Shown: piece by piece, positions 1-9,167 of the stretch
Layout: every line of letters starts with the position of its first letter
Numbering within the stretch: the first letter of the stretch is position 1
Assembly: GCA_001942185.1 (NCBI GenBank)
Contig: MKJV01000065.1
Location: 1-64,000 of the forward strand
Length of the DNA: 64,000 nt
Direction of reading: 5' to 3'
Origin: Pseudonocardia sp. CNS-004
Lineage (GTDB): Bacteria; Actinomycetota; Actinomycetes; Mycobacteriales; Pseudonocardiaceae
Notes under the pieces: model-generated
Told to the model about the DNA's origin: nothing
Databases searched by the model: none
Seen by the model: the letters and a program-made list of their open reading frames with translations, nothing else
Program-made: the position numbers and the translations under genes

Positions 1-349
1 CCGGCAGGGGCGCCGTCTCATCACAGTCCTCGCGGGACAAGCGGCGAAAGCGCTCCCTGCCGGGATCCACCGTGCGAAGGGAAGGTAGAGCCATCAGCGG
101 AGTGGAGTTGTTCCTCGGCGGCATCGCTGCCCTGGCGGTCTTGTCGGTGGTTGTAAAGGCGCGGGCGGGGGTCAAGAAGGCGCGGGCCGCTATGGAGATC
201 GCTCGGGTTGGCGCCAGTCCGGTATCGCTCGTCGGGCATGTATTCCGGACTCCACCGTGCAGTGGCAAGCGTTGCGGGAATGCTGGCTGCCGTCCCAGAC
301 ATTGTCGACCAGGACCTGCTCGACGCGGCCGAGCAGGTGACCGACGTCG
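1..349. other. Left edge, no recognisable gene
   Basis: No frame in this stretch resembles a family I know. One forward frame (about 72-250) encodes a single hydrophobic segment followed by a basic helix, so it could be the start of a small membrane protein, but it runs into unrelated sequence. The piece directly upstream of the TcmP tail does not look like the N-terminal part of TcmP. I treat it as rearranged debris, like the next 2 kb. Confidence 0.3.
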
Positions 350-775
350 TTGCAGCCGACCAGCCTGACGCTGCAGTTCGAGGTTGTGCCACGTGCGTGT
401 TTGCCTCTGTACCTGGTCTATGGAACAGGCAGTGATGAAGGCGTCGAGGCGATGAAAGACGCAATGCGGACGGTAGATGGATCTGAAGAAATGAGTTTCC
501 GTGATCCTCGCACGAGAGGTGCTGTTCCAGTCGGGCAGATGGAATTGCTTCATGAGATCCAGCAAGAGGGCGAGTTGACAGAACTTCTGTTGCAGCGCCT
601 TCACGCAGGCGCTGCGTCGGTGAAGGAACTGGGGGGTTGGCTGCTTAGGGAGACCGCGCGTTGGCGACGCCCGCATGCCCGATCTGCGATTGCCAAGATG
701 CGTAAAGCTGGACTTGTTGAGGTTGCTCCCCCTGGGCGTGCAACTGCGAATAGCGTCGTAGAGCTGCGACGATAA
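350..775 (+). pseudogene. C-terminal remnant of three-Cys-motif partner protein (TcmP)
   Basis: The 141-residue frame matches the C-terminal part of TcmP-family proteins: the conserved stretch PLYLVYGT, then GVEAMKDAM, a short RFRDPR-like segment (here SFRDPR) and a winged-helix-like tail with HAR and GLVEVAPPGR. Full TcmP proteins are about 350-400 residues and begin with a methyltransferase-like region that is absent here; the first residues are not a normal start. TcmP genes normally sit next to a three-Cys-motif phage-type Gp37/Gp68 protein, which is also missing. It is most likely a dead fragment left by rearrangement. Family recognition is from motif memory, not a search. Confidence 0.55.
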
Positions 776-793
776 GGGGGTTCTCGGAAGCAG

Positions 794-1093
794 GTGCGCG
801 AGCGGACCTCCGTGCAGACCAACGTGACCTTCGGCTACCTGCTTGACGAGTGGATCGAGGGCCACGAGGTCGAGGCGACGACCCGCGCGGGCTACGTTTC
901 GCACATCGAGAAGTTCATCCGTCCTGCTCTCGATGACCAGACCCTCGGGCAGCTCGCGCAGCGCTGTCGGCCGCTGGAGTGGCTGGGCGTCGAGCACGCG
1001 ATCGTGCTGTGCGCCGGACTGTGGGCCGCGGCCGGGCTGGCCACGCTGGCCGCGGCCCGGCCACTGCTGGACCGGGCCGAGCGGGCCGGGTAG
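794..1093 (+). pseudogene. Chimeric remnant: integrase N-terminus joined to MFS tail
   Basis: One open frame of 99 residues joins two unrelated pieces. Residues 1-55 (TFGYLLDEWIEGHE, TTRAGYVSHIEKFI, LGQLA) are the SAM-like core-binding domain of a tyrosine recombinase. From about residue 57 the protein becomes hydrophobic (EHAIVLCAGLWAAAG) and ends RPLLDRAERAG, like the last membrane helix and tail of an MFS transporter. The junction lies near position 962. Neither part can work: the recombinase lacks its catalytic domain and the transporter its first eleven helices. It marks a recombination or insertion scar. Confidence 0.55.
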
Positions 1094-1134
1094 CCAGACC
1101 CGGCGCCCGGGACCGGCCGCGGCAGACTGCAGTC

Positions 1135-1464
1135 ATGCCCGACTGGCTGCGCACCACCGTGTGGATCGTCGGCGTGCTGGCACTGCTGCTCACGCTGGTC
1201 GTCGGCTATCTGATGTGGCGCTACCGCATCCCGCCGCGCGGGCTGGTCGCGATGGGCGGAGCGGCGCTCTACCTCATCTCCCCGATCGACCTTGTGCCGG
1301 AGGCGATCCTCGGCCCGCTCGGCCTGGTCGACGACGCCGGCGTGGTGGCCGCGGTCGTGCTGTTCGTCTACAAGCTGGTGAAGGCGCGTCGGATCCTCGC
1401 CGACGGCGGGATCGAGCTGGGCCGGCCGGGGCGGCGCGCCCCACGGGAGCCCGACCGGCGCTGA
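1135..1464 (+). CDS. YkvA-like DUF1232 small membrane protein
   Basis: Encodes 109 residues. An N-terminal transmembrane helix (about residues 7-27) is followed by the DUF1232/YkvA signature: RYRIPPRG, GGAALYLISPIDLVPE and LGLVDDAGVVAAVV, then a second hydrophobic stretch. The SPIDLVPE box with the following DDA is diagnostic of the family. I chose the ATG at 1135 because the family box starts about 40 residues later and upstream residues are low-complexity Arg/Gly. The family is widespread and its biochemical role is unknown. It is the only intact gene in the first 2 kb, in the midst of debris, with no operon partner. Confidence 0.8.
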   Translation: MPDWLRTTVWIVGVLALLLTLVVGYLMWRYRIPPRGLVAMGGAALYLISPIDLVPEAILGPLGLVDDAGVVAAVVLFVYKLVKARRILADGGIELGRPGRRAPREPDRR

Positions 1465-1599
1465 CCGCGGCTCGGCTCGGCTCAGTCGATCTCCCCGCTC
1501 GCTTGGCGGAATCGCTGACACCACCGCTGGCGCAAGGCGCGCCCATGATCGGAGCCACACTTATCCCACCTGAACCAGCCGGCGGACTCCGTCGAGGAC

Positions 1600-2030
1600 G
1601 GCCGGCTCGCCCTGACCACAGAGGTGCACCTCAACGGCGTGCGGCGGATCTTCGCCGTCAACGTCCTCGCGCACGTCCACGCCACCCGCGCGGTGCTGCC
1701 CTCGATGCTGGAGCGCGGCCGGGGCCACCTGATGACGGTGGCCTCCGCGGCCGGCCTGCTCGCGACCCCCGGCGACGCCCCCCTACACCGTGACCAAGCA
1801 CGAGGCGGTGGCCTTCGCCGAGTGGCTGGCGGTGACCTACGGCGACCGCGGCATCGGGGCCAGCGTCGTGTGCCCGCTCGGTGTCGCCACACCGCTGCTG
1901 CTCGACCGCTGGAGGAGGGCGCACCCGGCGTCCGTGGTCGCGGCGTCGGGCGCGTGATCTCCGCTGAGGACTGGCGCAGCCGGTCGTCGACGGGTCGGCC
2001 GAGGACCGGTTCCTAGAGGGCGCCGCCCGG
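1600..2030 (+). pseudogene. Short-chain dehydrogenase/reductase remnant
   Basis: Internal SDR sequence is visible: NGVRRIFAVNVLAHVHAT (the NNVxG-to-helix region), [14 protein letters not shown] (catalytic Ser region), then after a lost base near 1780 [16 protein letters not shown] with the catalytic Tyr-x-x-x-Lys, and [17 protein letters not shown]. At least one more frame change follows near 1955, and ISAED and AEDRFL segments end the homology. The N-terminal Rossmann Gly-rich loop is missing, so cofactor binding is lost and the gene is truncated as well as frameshifted. Unlike the single-base breaks elsewhere, this is a genuine remnant. Confidence 0.65.
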
Positions 2031-2231
2031 GAAGCCGGAAACCGGGCATGAGGCGCGTGGCACGTCCGGCACCGGGCAGCGACCTGCCGATCCCGGCGCG
2101 GGCGTCGGCGGCACCTTGGTAACGGTGCTGTGTCGGCTGGGCGACGCACCCGTACGACGACGTTAGGTTTCCCGTCACGGGCGGGGGCCCGCACGCCCGA
2201 TGCACAGCGGCAACGGTGGGAGAGGCGGCCA

Positions 2232-3014
2232 ATGGCGGCTCAGCTGACCTTGCAGGACGTGAGTCTGCAGTTCGGCGGCATCAACGTGCTGCAGAACGTG
2301 AGCTTCGCCGTCGAGCCGGGGCAGATCTTCGGACTCGTCGGGCCCAACGGTGCGGGCAAGACCTCGCTGTTCAACTGCATCAGCGGGCACTACAAGCAGA
2401 CCGCGGGGACCGTGCGGATCGACGACACCGAGGTGCAGGGCGCGCGCCCGGCGACGCTCGCCCGGCACGGCCTGGCCCGGACGTTCCAGCATCCCGCGCT
2501 CCAGCTGCGGGAGACGGTGCTCGAGAACGTGCTGCTCGGCGCCCACTCCCGACTCCCCGGCGGGCCGTTGGAGTGGTCGCTGCGGCTGCCCCGTACACGG
2601 CGCGCGGAGAAGGAACTCCGTGCCGAGGCGCTCGACCTGCTGGAGCGCAACGCCCTCGGATGGGCCGCGCACCTGCCGGCCGACGAGCTCTCGCACGGCC
2701 TCCACAAGGGCGTCGAGCTCTGCCGCGCGCTGCTCATGAAGCCGACGCTGCTGCTCCTCGACGAGCCTGCCGCCGGCCTTCCGCACGCCGAGGTGGAGCA
2801 CCTGATCGCGACCGTTCGGCGCCTGCGCGCGGACGACGACATCACGGTCGTCATCGTCGAGCACAACATGGGCCTCATCGCCTCCCTCACCGACCGCGTC
2901 GTCGTGCTCGACCACGGCGCCAAGCTCATGGAGGGGACGGCCGCCGAGGCGCAGTCCGACCCCCGGGTCATCGAGGCGTACATCGGCAAGGACGCCGCGG
3001 ATGACGCTGCTTGA
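2232..3014 (+). CDS. livG: Branched-chain-type ABC transporter, ATP-binding protein LivG
   Basis: A 260-residue ATPase of a Liv/HAAT-family importer, which takes up branched-chain amino acids or, in soil actinomycetes, aromatic acids and amides. Walker A is GPNGAGKTS (about residues 38-46), the signature motif is the degenerate LSHGLHKG, Walker B is LLLLDEPAAGL, and the H-loop is IVEHNMG. The LivG-type insert after the Q-loop is present (GLARTFQHPALQ). The ATG at 2232 starts directly at the conserved ABC N-terminus; an in-frame start at 2130 would add about 34 low-complexity residues. The gene overlaps livF by 14 bases, so the two ATPases are probably translated together. Confidence 0.9.
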   Translation: MAAQLTLQDVSLQFGGINVLQNVSFAVEPGQIFGLVGPNGAGKTSLFNCISGHYKQTAGTVRIDDTEVQGARPATLARHGLARTFQHPALQLRETVLENVLLGAHSRLPGGPLEWSLRLPRTRRAEKELRAEALDLLERNALGWAAHLPADELSHGLHKGVELCRALLMKPTLLLLDEPAAGLPHAEVEHLIATVRRLRADDDITVVIVEHNMGLIASLTDRVVVLDHGAKLMEGTAAEAQSDPRVIEAYIGKDAADDAA

Positions 3015-3711
3015 GCTCGAGGACGTCACGGCGTCCTACGGCCCGGTGCAGGTGCTGGACGGCGTGTCGCTGAGCGTTCCCGAGAACGGGGCCTTCGGCA
3101 TCCTCGGCGCCAACGGGGCCGGCAAGACCACCACCCTCCGTGCGATCAGTGGCACCGTCCGCGCGGGTGGCCGCATCGTCTTCGCGGGCAACGACATCCG
3201 CGGCCTGCGGCCCGACCGGGTCGCCGCGCTCGGCATCGCCCACGTGCCGGAAGGACGCGGCACGCTCGGCGACCTCACCGTCCGCGAGAACCTGCGGGTC
3301 GGCGCGTACCTGCGCAAGGGCGGCAAGGGCATCGACGAGGACATCGAGTACTGCCTCGACCTGTTCCCGAACCTGCGCGAGCGCATCAGTTCGAACGCGT
3401 CGGCCCTGTCGGGCGGAGAGCAGCAGATGCTCGCGGTAGCCCGGGCGATCATGTCCAAACCGCGACTGCTGCTCCTCGACGAGGCCTCGCTCGGCCTCGC
3501 GCCCAGCACCGCGAAGAACGTCTACGACGCGATCCGGCGCCTGCGCGTCGAGTCGGGCATCGCCATGCTGGTGGTCGAGCAGAACGCCAACCTCGCCTTC
3601 ACCCTCGTCGACAGCGCGACGGTCCTGGAGACCGGACGCAACGTGCTCACCGGCACGTCTGCCGAGCTCAAGGGCATGGACGAGATCCGTCGCGCGTACC
3701 TGGGAGGCTGA
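3001..3711 (+). CDS. livF: Branched-chain-type ABC transporter, ATP-binding protein LivF
   Basis: The 236-residue second ATPase of the Liv importer. Walker A GANGAGKTT is near residue 37, the signature is the canonical LSGGEQQ, Walker B is LLLLDEASLGL, and VVEQNANLA forms the H-loop region. Length and the HVPEGRG segment are typical of LivF. The ATG at 3001 lies inside the end of livG. With the more degenerate signature of LivG it forms the asymmetric ATPase pair normal for this family. The stop is one base before the livH start. Confidence 0.9.
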   Translation: MTLLELEDVTASYGPVQVLDGVSLSVPENGAFGILGANGAGKTTTLRAISGTVRAGGRIVFAGNDIRGLRPDRVAALGIAHVPEGRGTLGDLTVRENLRVGAYLRKGGKGIDEDIEYCLDLFPNLRERISSNASALSGGEQQMLAVARAIMSKPRLLLLDEASLGLAPSTAKNVYDAIRRLRVESGIAMLVVEQNANLAFTLVDSATVLETGRNVLTGTSAELKGMDEIRRAYLGG

Positions 3712-3712
3712 G

Positions 3713-4592
3713 ATGGAGAAGTTCATCCAACTCGTCGTCGACGGACTGTCCATCGGCTCGGTCTACGCCGCGATCGCCCTCGCGATCGTGCTCGTCCACT
3801 CGGCGACCGGGCTGATCAACTTCGCGCAGGGCGGCATGGCCGTGCTTGCCACCTACGTCGCGTGGGTGCTGACGAATCGCGGCGTGCCGCTCGTCCTCGC
3901 CATCCTGGGGTCGATCCTCTTCTCCTTCGTACTCGGCGCAGTGGTCGAGCGGTATCTGATGCGGCGGTTCGAGCGCGGTGACCCCGACACCGCCGTCGTC
4001 GTCACGATCGGCCTGCTGACCTGATCACGGGCATCGCCGGCTGGCTCTGGACGTACAACAACCAGCAGTTCCCCTCGCTGTTCTCCCTCGACACGGTGTC
4101 GTTACTTGGCGTCTCGATCAGCATCCGCTCGATCGGGACCACGCTCGTGATCATCGTGGCGATGGTCCTGCTGCAGGGGCTCTTCTTCGGCACGAAGCTC
4201 GGCCTGGCGCTGCGGGCCGTCGCGATCAACCCCAAGTCCGCGGCGTTCTCCGGGCTCCCCGTCGAACGCCTCCTCATGGTCGGCTGGGGGCTCGCCGCGC
4301 GCTCGGCGCCGTCGCCGGTGCTCTCGTCGCACCGCAGCTCACGCTGACGCCGGGGATGCTCGACAGCGTCCTCGTGTACGGGCTGGCCGCCGTCATCCTC
4401 GGCGGCCTCACGAGCCCGGTCGGCGTCGTCATCGCGGCGTGGATCATCGGCGTCCTGGAGAACCTGGCCGCGGTGTACGTCGGATTCATCGGCTTCGACC
4501 TCAAGGTCGCCGTGCCGTTCATCCTCATCTTCGTCGTGCTCATCGTCCGACCCCAGGGCCTGTTCGGCCGGAAAACCGTGGTTCGCGTGTGA
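3713..4592 (+). CDS. livH: ABC transporter permease LivH (two frameshifts)
   Basis: Inner-membrane permease of the Liv importer, about 290 residues when repaired. Segments read in order: MEKFIQLVVDGLSIGS and NFAQGGMAVLA (3713-4020), then from about 4025 the next frame with ITGIAGWLW, SISIRSIGTTL and KSAAFSGLPVERLL, then from about 4300 a third frame with YGLAAVILGGLTSPVG and RPQGLFG. The NFAQGGM and GGLTSPVG boxes are LivH hallmarks. Adding one C near 4020 (CCC to CC) and one G near 4297 restores a continuous protein, so sequencing error is more likely than decay. The repaired stop overlaps the livM start. Confidence 0.85.
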
Positions 4593-5683
4593 TGACCCGC
4601 CCGACGGCTACCCCAGCCTCGTCCTTCTCCGCCCTGCGGCAGCGCCCCTGGGTGCGCTGGGCGGTGCCGCTGCTGCTCGTCGTCGTGCTCGCCGTTCTGC
4701 CGCTCGTGCTGACGGAGGCCGCCAACGACACGCTCGCCCGCATCGGTGTCTTCGCCGTCGCCGTGCTGGGCCTCAACGTCGTCATGGGGTACACGGGGCA
4801 GATCTCGCTCGGCCAGATCTTCTTCCTCGGCCTCGGTGCGTATGTCACCGCGTACGGCGTCACGAACGACTGGAACATCGTCCTGGTCTTCGTGCTCACC
4901 TGCCTGATCCCCGCCGTCGCTGGACTGCTCGTGGCACTCGCCGCCGCACGCCTGGGCGGACTCGCGATCGCGATGGTCACGATCGCGCTGCCCATCGTCG
5001 GTGTACCGCTGGCCAAGCGGTTGAGCGAGTTCACCGGCGGCTCGCAGGGCGTGTCCGCGCGCTTCACCGATGCGCCGGAGGGGAGCGGGCTCTACGACGA
5101 CCAGTGGCAGCTGTACCTCGTGCTCGTCATCGGCGGCATCGTGTTCGTGCTGACGCGCTTCCTCGTCCGCGGCAAGTACGGCCGCGCCTTCGCGATCGTC
5201 AAGGGCAACGAGAACGTGGCGTCCTCGATGGGCATCTCGCCGTACCGGTACAAGGTGCTGGCATTCACGATCGCGTCGCTCATCGGCGGCGTGAGCGGGT
5301 TCCTGTACATGGTCGTCGTCCAGTACACGTCGCCGGAGACGATGAGCTTCGGACACTCGATCGAGCTGCTCGTCGCGATGGTGATCGGCGGCGCGGGCAG
5401 CATCGCGGGTTCGCTGCTCGGCGGCGCGTTCTACGTGGTCGTCCCGAACCTGACGAATGCCGTCGACCCGAGCCTCACGGCGCTGCTGCAGGGCGCGCTC
5501 CTGCTGGTCGTGCTGTTCGTCCTCCCCGGCGGCCTCGTGTCGCTGCCCCGCGCGGTGATGCGCGGGCTGCGGCGCTCTCCCGCCGGTCGCGGCCACGCCG
5601 CGCCACCGACCACGCCGTCGCCGACCACAGGGTCGGGCCCCGCGGCGGAGGAACCCGATACGGAGAGGCTAGGTCGCGCATGA
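4592..5683 (+). CDS. livM: ABC transporter permease LivM
   Basis: A 363-residue second permease. After a cytoplasmic N-terminus it shows the LivM pattern: GLNVVMGYTGQISLGQ, FLGLGAYVTAY, LGGLAIAMVTIALP, the cytoplasmic EAA-like loop GRAFAIVKGNENVASSMG and the C-terminal VIGGAGSIAGSLLGG. About eight to nine membrane helices are apparent. It ends in a Pro/Thr-rich cytoplasmic tail. The ATG at 4592 overlaps the livH stop (TGATG), and its own stop overlaps the binding-protein start (ATGA), so all five genes read as one operon. Confidence 0.9.
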   Translation: MTRPTATPASSFSALRQRPWVRWAVPLLLVVVLAVLPLVLTEAANDTLARIGVFAVAVLGLNVVMGYTGQISLGQIFFLGLGAYVTAYGVTNDWNIVLVFVLTCLIPAVAGLLVALAAARLGGLAIAMVTIALPIVGVPLAKRLSEFTGGSQGVSARFTDAPEGSGLYDDQWQLYLVLVIGGIVFVLTRFLVRGKYGRAFAIVKGNENVASSMGISPYRYKVLAFTIASLIGGVSGFLYMVVVQYTSPETMSFGHSIELLVAMVIGGAGSIAGSLLGGAFYVVVPNLTNAVDPSLTALLQGALLLVVLFVLPGGLVSLPRAVMRGLRRSPAGRGHAAPPTTPSPTTGSGPAAEEPDTERLGRA

Positions 5684-6939
5684 GCACACACTCTCGATCG
5701 CAGAGGGCGCTCGGCATCGCCGTCGCGTTGGCGCTCGCGGTGACGGTCAGCGCGTGCGGCGGGCGGGACGCCGGCCGCAGCGGCGATGCGGCCGAGGGTG
5801 CGCCCAGCCCCGGCATCACGGACACCACGGTCACACTCGGCATCACCACGCCGCTCAGCGGCCCCACCGCGGGCCCGGGCACCTGCACGGTCGCAGGCGT
5901 CACAGCGTACTTCGGTGCGAAGAACGCTGCGGGAGGCGTCGGGTTCGGCGACGGGAAGACCCGCACCGTCGAGATCCAGGCACTGGATGACACCTACGAC
6001 CCGCAGCAGGCGGCGGCGAACTACGACCAGCTGAAGGGCGAGGTCTTCGCGATGACCGCGGGGCTGGGCACGCCGACCAACCGCGCCTGGCGCGAGGCGG
6101 CGATCGCCGACGAGGTGCCGCAGGTGCTGATCATGACCGGCGACCCGCTGTTCAGCGACACCCAGCAGAGCCCATGGCAGCTCGGGTTCGTGCCGATCTA
6201 CCAGAACGAGGGCGCGGCCTTCGGTGAGCTGCTGGCCTCCTCGGGCGCCGCCCACCGGGTCGCGATCCTGTCGCAGAACGACGACTTCGGTGCGGGCTAC
6301 GTCGAGGGCTTCAAGTCGGCCATCGAAGGCGCGGGCAACATCGAGGTCGTCGGCGAGCTCACCTACGAGGCGACCGACACGTCAGTCGACGCGCAGATCA
6401 CCGATCTGGCCAACAGCGGCGCCGACGTCTTCTTCAACGCGATGTCGGTGACTCCGCTCGTGATTGCGGCGCTGCAGAAGGCGCAGCAGCTGGGCTGGAC
6501 GCCGAGCTGGTTCCTGCCCTCGAACACGTCGAGCCCCACGGCCATCCTCGAGCCCGGCGGCGCGGCGGCATTCCCCGGCATCTACTCCGTCTCCTTCGCG
6601 AAGGCGCCGCAGAGCCCCGCCTTCGCCCAGGACCCGGACGTCGTGGAGTACCTGGCGGCCCTCAAGCAGTACGGCAACTACCCGGACCCGCCGGCGTTCC
6701 CGCACTGCCACTGGAGCTGGATGATCGGCGCGACGCTCGAGCAGGCCTTCCAGAACATGAAGGAGCCGACCCGGGACAGCTTCATGGAGGCGCTGCGCGC
6801 GATCAAGGACTTCCAGGCGCCGCTCATGCTGCCGGACACGGCGGTGACCACCAGCGAGAGCGGTCAGCCCGCGGTGTCGACGGTGGTCGTCCAGAAGTAC
6901 AACGGTCGGGGCTACGACACGGTGGAAGCCTTCGAGTGA
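5680..6939 (+). CDS. Liv-type ABC transporter substrate-binding lipoprotein
   Basis: A 419-residue periplasmic-type type I binding protein (Leu/Ile/Val-BP superfamily). A signal peptide ends in a lipobox VSAC with the lipidated Cys at residue 26, so the protein is anchored outside the membrane. Family features are TVTLGITTPLSGPTA at the mature start, NDDFGAGYVEGFK, and DLANSGADVFFNA. Such proteins bind amino acids, amides, urea or aromatic acids; the pocket residues do not tell which. Given the adjacent catabolic genes an aromatic ligand is a reasonable guess. It is the last gene of the operon and is followed after 17 bases by a strong hairpin terminator. Confidence 0.88.
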   Translation: MSTHSRSQRALGIAVALALAVTVSACGGRDAGRSGDAAEGAPSPGITDTTVTLGITTPLSGPTAGPGTCTVAGVTAYFGAKNAAGGVGFGDGKTRTVEIQALDDTYDPQQAAANYDQLKGEVFAMTAGLGTPTNRAWREAAIADEVPQVLIMTGDPLFSDTQQSPWQLGFVPIYQNEGAAFGELLASSGAAHRVAILSQNDDFGAGYVEGFKSAIEGAGNIEVVGELTYEATDTSVDAQITDLANSGADVFFNAMSVTPLVIAALQKAQQLGWTPSWFLPSNTSSPTAILEPGGAAAFPGIYSVSFAKAPQSPAFAQDPDVVEYLAALKQYGNYPDPPAFPHCHWSWMIGATLEQAFQNMKEPTRDSFMEALRAIKDFQAPLMLPDTAVTTSESGQPAVSTVVVQKYNGRGYDTVEAFE

Positions 6940-6956
6940 CCCCGGTGTGACTCGAC

Positions 6957-6986
6957 GGGGCGGCCCGTTCGCGGACGGTCCGCCCC
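6957..6986 (+). terminator. Intrinsic terminator after the liv operon
   Basis: The left arm GGGGCGG (6957-6963) pairs with CCGCCCC (6980-6986). After one mismatch the stem continues with CCGT (6965-6968) against ACGG (6975-6978), closing a six-base loop. It is followed by TTTCGCGTTCC. The very stable GC stem lies 17 bases after the binding-protein stop, the expected place for the operon's 3' end. Confidence 0.75.
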
Positions 6987-7029
6987 TTTCGCGTTCCTCA
7001 GTCGAGCGCGACCCGCTGGCACTGCGAGT

Positions 7030-7410
7030 TCACCCGTGGTGCGCGGCGAGCAGCAGCGAGCCCAGCGCGTTCGGGTGGCCGGTGCTCGGCGACCACTCGG
7101 CGATGATCACCTCGAGCGGTGTGCCGGATCGGTGTCTTGATCCACGCCCTGGACCGCCGGCCGGGCTCGTAGCGCGACCTCGCGCGTTCGCGGCGACGCC
7201 TTCCAGGCCCTGCTGGCGGGCGGCGGTCATCACCAGCTCGCCGGGGGTGTAGGTGGACATCGGGGAGACCCGCAGACCGGCAGTGTCCAAGCGCAGGTCG
7301 TCGAGGATCTGCCGGCGGATGGTGAACGGCTCCTCGCGCAGCAACCTGCCGGCGCGGCGGAGGACGTCGAACACGACGTAGCGGACCGGCACCTCGGCCA
7401 GCAGCGGGAG
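7030..7410 (-). pseudogene. ATP-dependent DNA ligase (LigD/LigC type) C-terminal fragment
   Basis: The reverse-strand frame carries VRYVVFDVLRRAGR (ligase motif IV region, normally VTYVVFDLL), RRQILDDL, then ARQQGLEGVAA (normally EQGLEGVVAK, motif V), and finally EVIIAEWSPSTGH with LGSLLLA, the start of the OB-fold domain. The AMP-accepting Lys motif upstream is missing and the catalytic Lys of motif V is changed (VAAN in place of VAK). It is fused in frame to a CoA-transferase start (next entry). A dead, transplanted fragment of a DNA-repair ligase. Confidence 0.6.
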
Positions 7411-7584
7411 CTTCCGGGTTCCCGACGAACGGGGGCCCCATCCGCGGGTGTCGTCGCCGCCGCCGGGCGCGTCTCGATCTTGATGACCCTGGCGCCCAGG
7501 TCGCCCATCATCATGGCCGCGTGCGGCCCGGCGAGGGGCCCGGCTCAGATCGACGATCAGCAGGCCGTCAAGCGGTGCGGACAT
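7411..7584 (-). pseudogene. CaiB/BaiF CoA-transferase N-terminal fragment
   Basis: Starts MSAPLDGLLIVDLSRA, the characteristic N-terminus of class III CoA transferases (GLLVVDLSRVLAGP...). After a lost base the other frame continues MMMGDLGARVIKIE, and then GGGDDTRGWGPP-like sequence. Only about 60 of some 400 residues are left before the sequence turns into DNA-ligase sequence. It begins 40 bases downstream of the MFS gene stop on the same strand, so the original operon was probably transporter then CoA transferase, as in many aromatic-acid clusters. Confidence 0.65.
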
Positions 7585-7623
7585 GTTCTGTGTTCCTCTC
7601 GGAGCGAGCCCGGCAGTAGGCCC

Positions 7624-9047
7624 TCAGCGTGCGATGTCCTCGAGCGATCGCTTGCTGGTCTCCACTGCCAACCAGTACAGGACGGCGACGCCGAGCACGG
7701 CGCAGACCAGCAGGATCGAGAAGACCGCGCTCACGCCGCCGCCGGCACCCAGCACGGCACCGATGAGCACGGGGGAGACGATGCTCGCCCCCCGGTTCAT
7801 CGCGCTCGCGGCCGAGGACGCCAGCTGCGCATCCGGGTGGGGTAGAGCTCGGCCGTGTAGATCCACAGCGGGCCCATGGCGAGTGGTGCGCCGACCCCGA
7901 TGACCGCGCCCGCCGCGATGAGCACCGGCAGCGTCGCCCAGGCGAACATTCCGACGCCGACCGCTCCGATGAGGGCGCCGACCAGCATGATCGCGAAGCT
8001 GGTGATCAACAGTTTTCGGCGGCCGAAGCGGTCGATCACCACGGAGGCGAGCATCGTGCAGGCCACTGTGATCGCACCGATGGCGGCGGTGAGGACCAGC
8101 GCCAGCGAGGGGTTGGCGCCGCCGAGGCGGATGTAGAGGGTCGGCAGCCAGACAGCGCAGCCGTAGTTGATGAAGGAGGCCAGGAACCAGCTCGACCACA
8201 GCATGAAGGTGCGGCTGCGGTACACGCCGTGGAAGATCTCGGCCGGACGGAACTCCTGCGCGGCGGGCTGGACGACCGCGACGGGCTCCTCCAGCACGTC
8301 GCCGCGCTGCCGGGAGATGTCCTCGACCTGGCTGACCAGCGCGTCCGCCTCGGCTGCACGGCCCTTGCCGGCCAGCCAGCGTGCGGACTCGGGCAGCCGG
8401 AACCAGGCGTAGATCCCGACCGCTGCGGGGATGGCGCCGATGGCGAACAGCCAGCGCCACGTACTGCCGGGGCCGACCGCGCCGAGCAGGATCAGCGTGA
8501 CCAGCGGCGGGAAGAACAGGCCCCATGCGAACAGGGACTGGTAGAGCATGCCGATCCGGCCGCGCTTGCGGGTGCTCAGGTACTCGTTCATGAGCGTGGC
8601 CGCCACCGGCACCTCGGCGCCGAGGCCGATGCCCTGCAGCAGGCGGAAGATCAACAGGCTGGTGCTGCTCCAACTGAACGCCGCGAGCAGCGACAGGATG
8701 CCGAAGGTGACGAGGCAGAACACGAACGCTCGCCGGCGGCCGATGCGCTCGCTGAGCGCGCCGATCACCAGCGCGCCGACCAGCTGCCCCAGGTAGCCGG
8801 CGCTGATGATCAGGCCCGCCTCGGCGATGGAGATCTCGAAGTAGGTGACGATCATGCTGAGCACCACCGCGATGCTGATGGCATCGAAGCCGTCGAAGAA
8901 CGTTCCCGTCCCCAGCAGTCCGGCGAGCCGGAGGTGGAACCGGTTGGGCGGGATGCGGTCCAGGCGCCCGGCGATCTGGGCGACGTCGCCGGCTCCGGGA
9001 GGTGTCGCGGGCGGCCCAGGGATGCGATCGTGCGGATGCGTCGTCAT
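7624..9047 (-). CDS. MFS transporter, aromatic acid/sugar-type (one frameshift)
   Basis: A twelve-helix major facilitator of about 475 residues. Diagnostic segments are GTFFDGFDAISIAVV in helix 1, GALSERIGRRRAF (loop 2-3 motif), FRLLQGIGLGAEVPVA, the central cytoplasmic loop with PESARWLAGKGR, and VVIDRFGRRK (loop 8-9 repeat motif). These are typical of the 4-hydroxybenzoate/niacin/sialate transporter group. After YPTRMRS the frame is lost near 7833 and resumes as ASSAASAMNRGAS to the stop; inserting one C repairs it. I choose the ATG at 9047, preceded by GGAG at a good distance. It is divergent from the LysR gene, suggesting regulation by it. Confidence 0.85.
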
Positions 9048-9167
9048 GGCGAACTCCGTTGTCCGATCGTGGTGGGGAAGCGGGAACGGGTCCGATGGCT
9101 CCGCGGCTTCCTCCGGGACCGTAAAGGCATCGGGTACTTTCCTGTTATCGCGTTCCAAGAATGTCGA

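Noticed and set aside
2130..2231. Upstream in-frame start for LivG
   Set aside because: Adds low-complexity Arg-rich residues; the ABC domain begins at once from ATG 2232.
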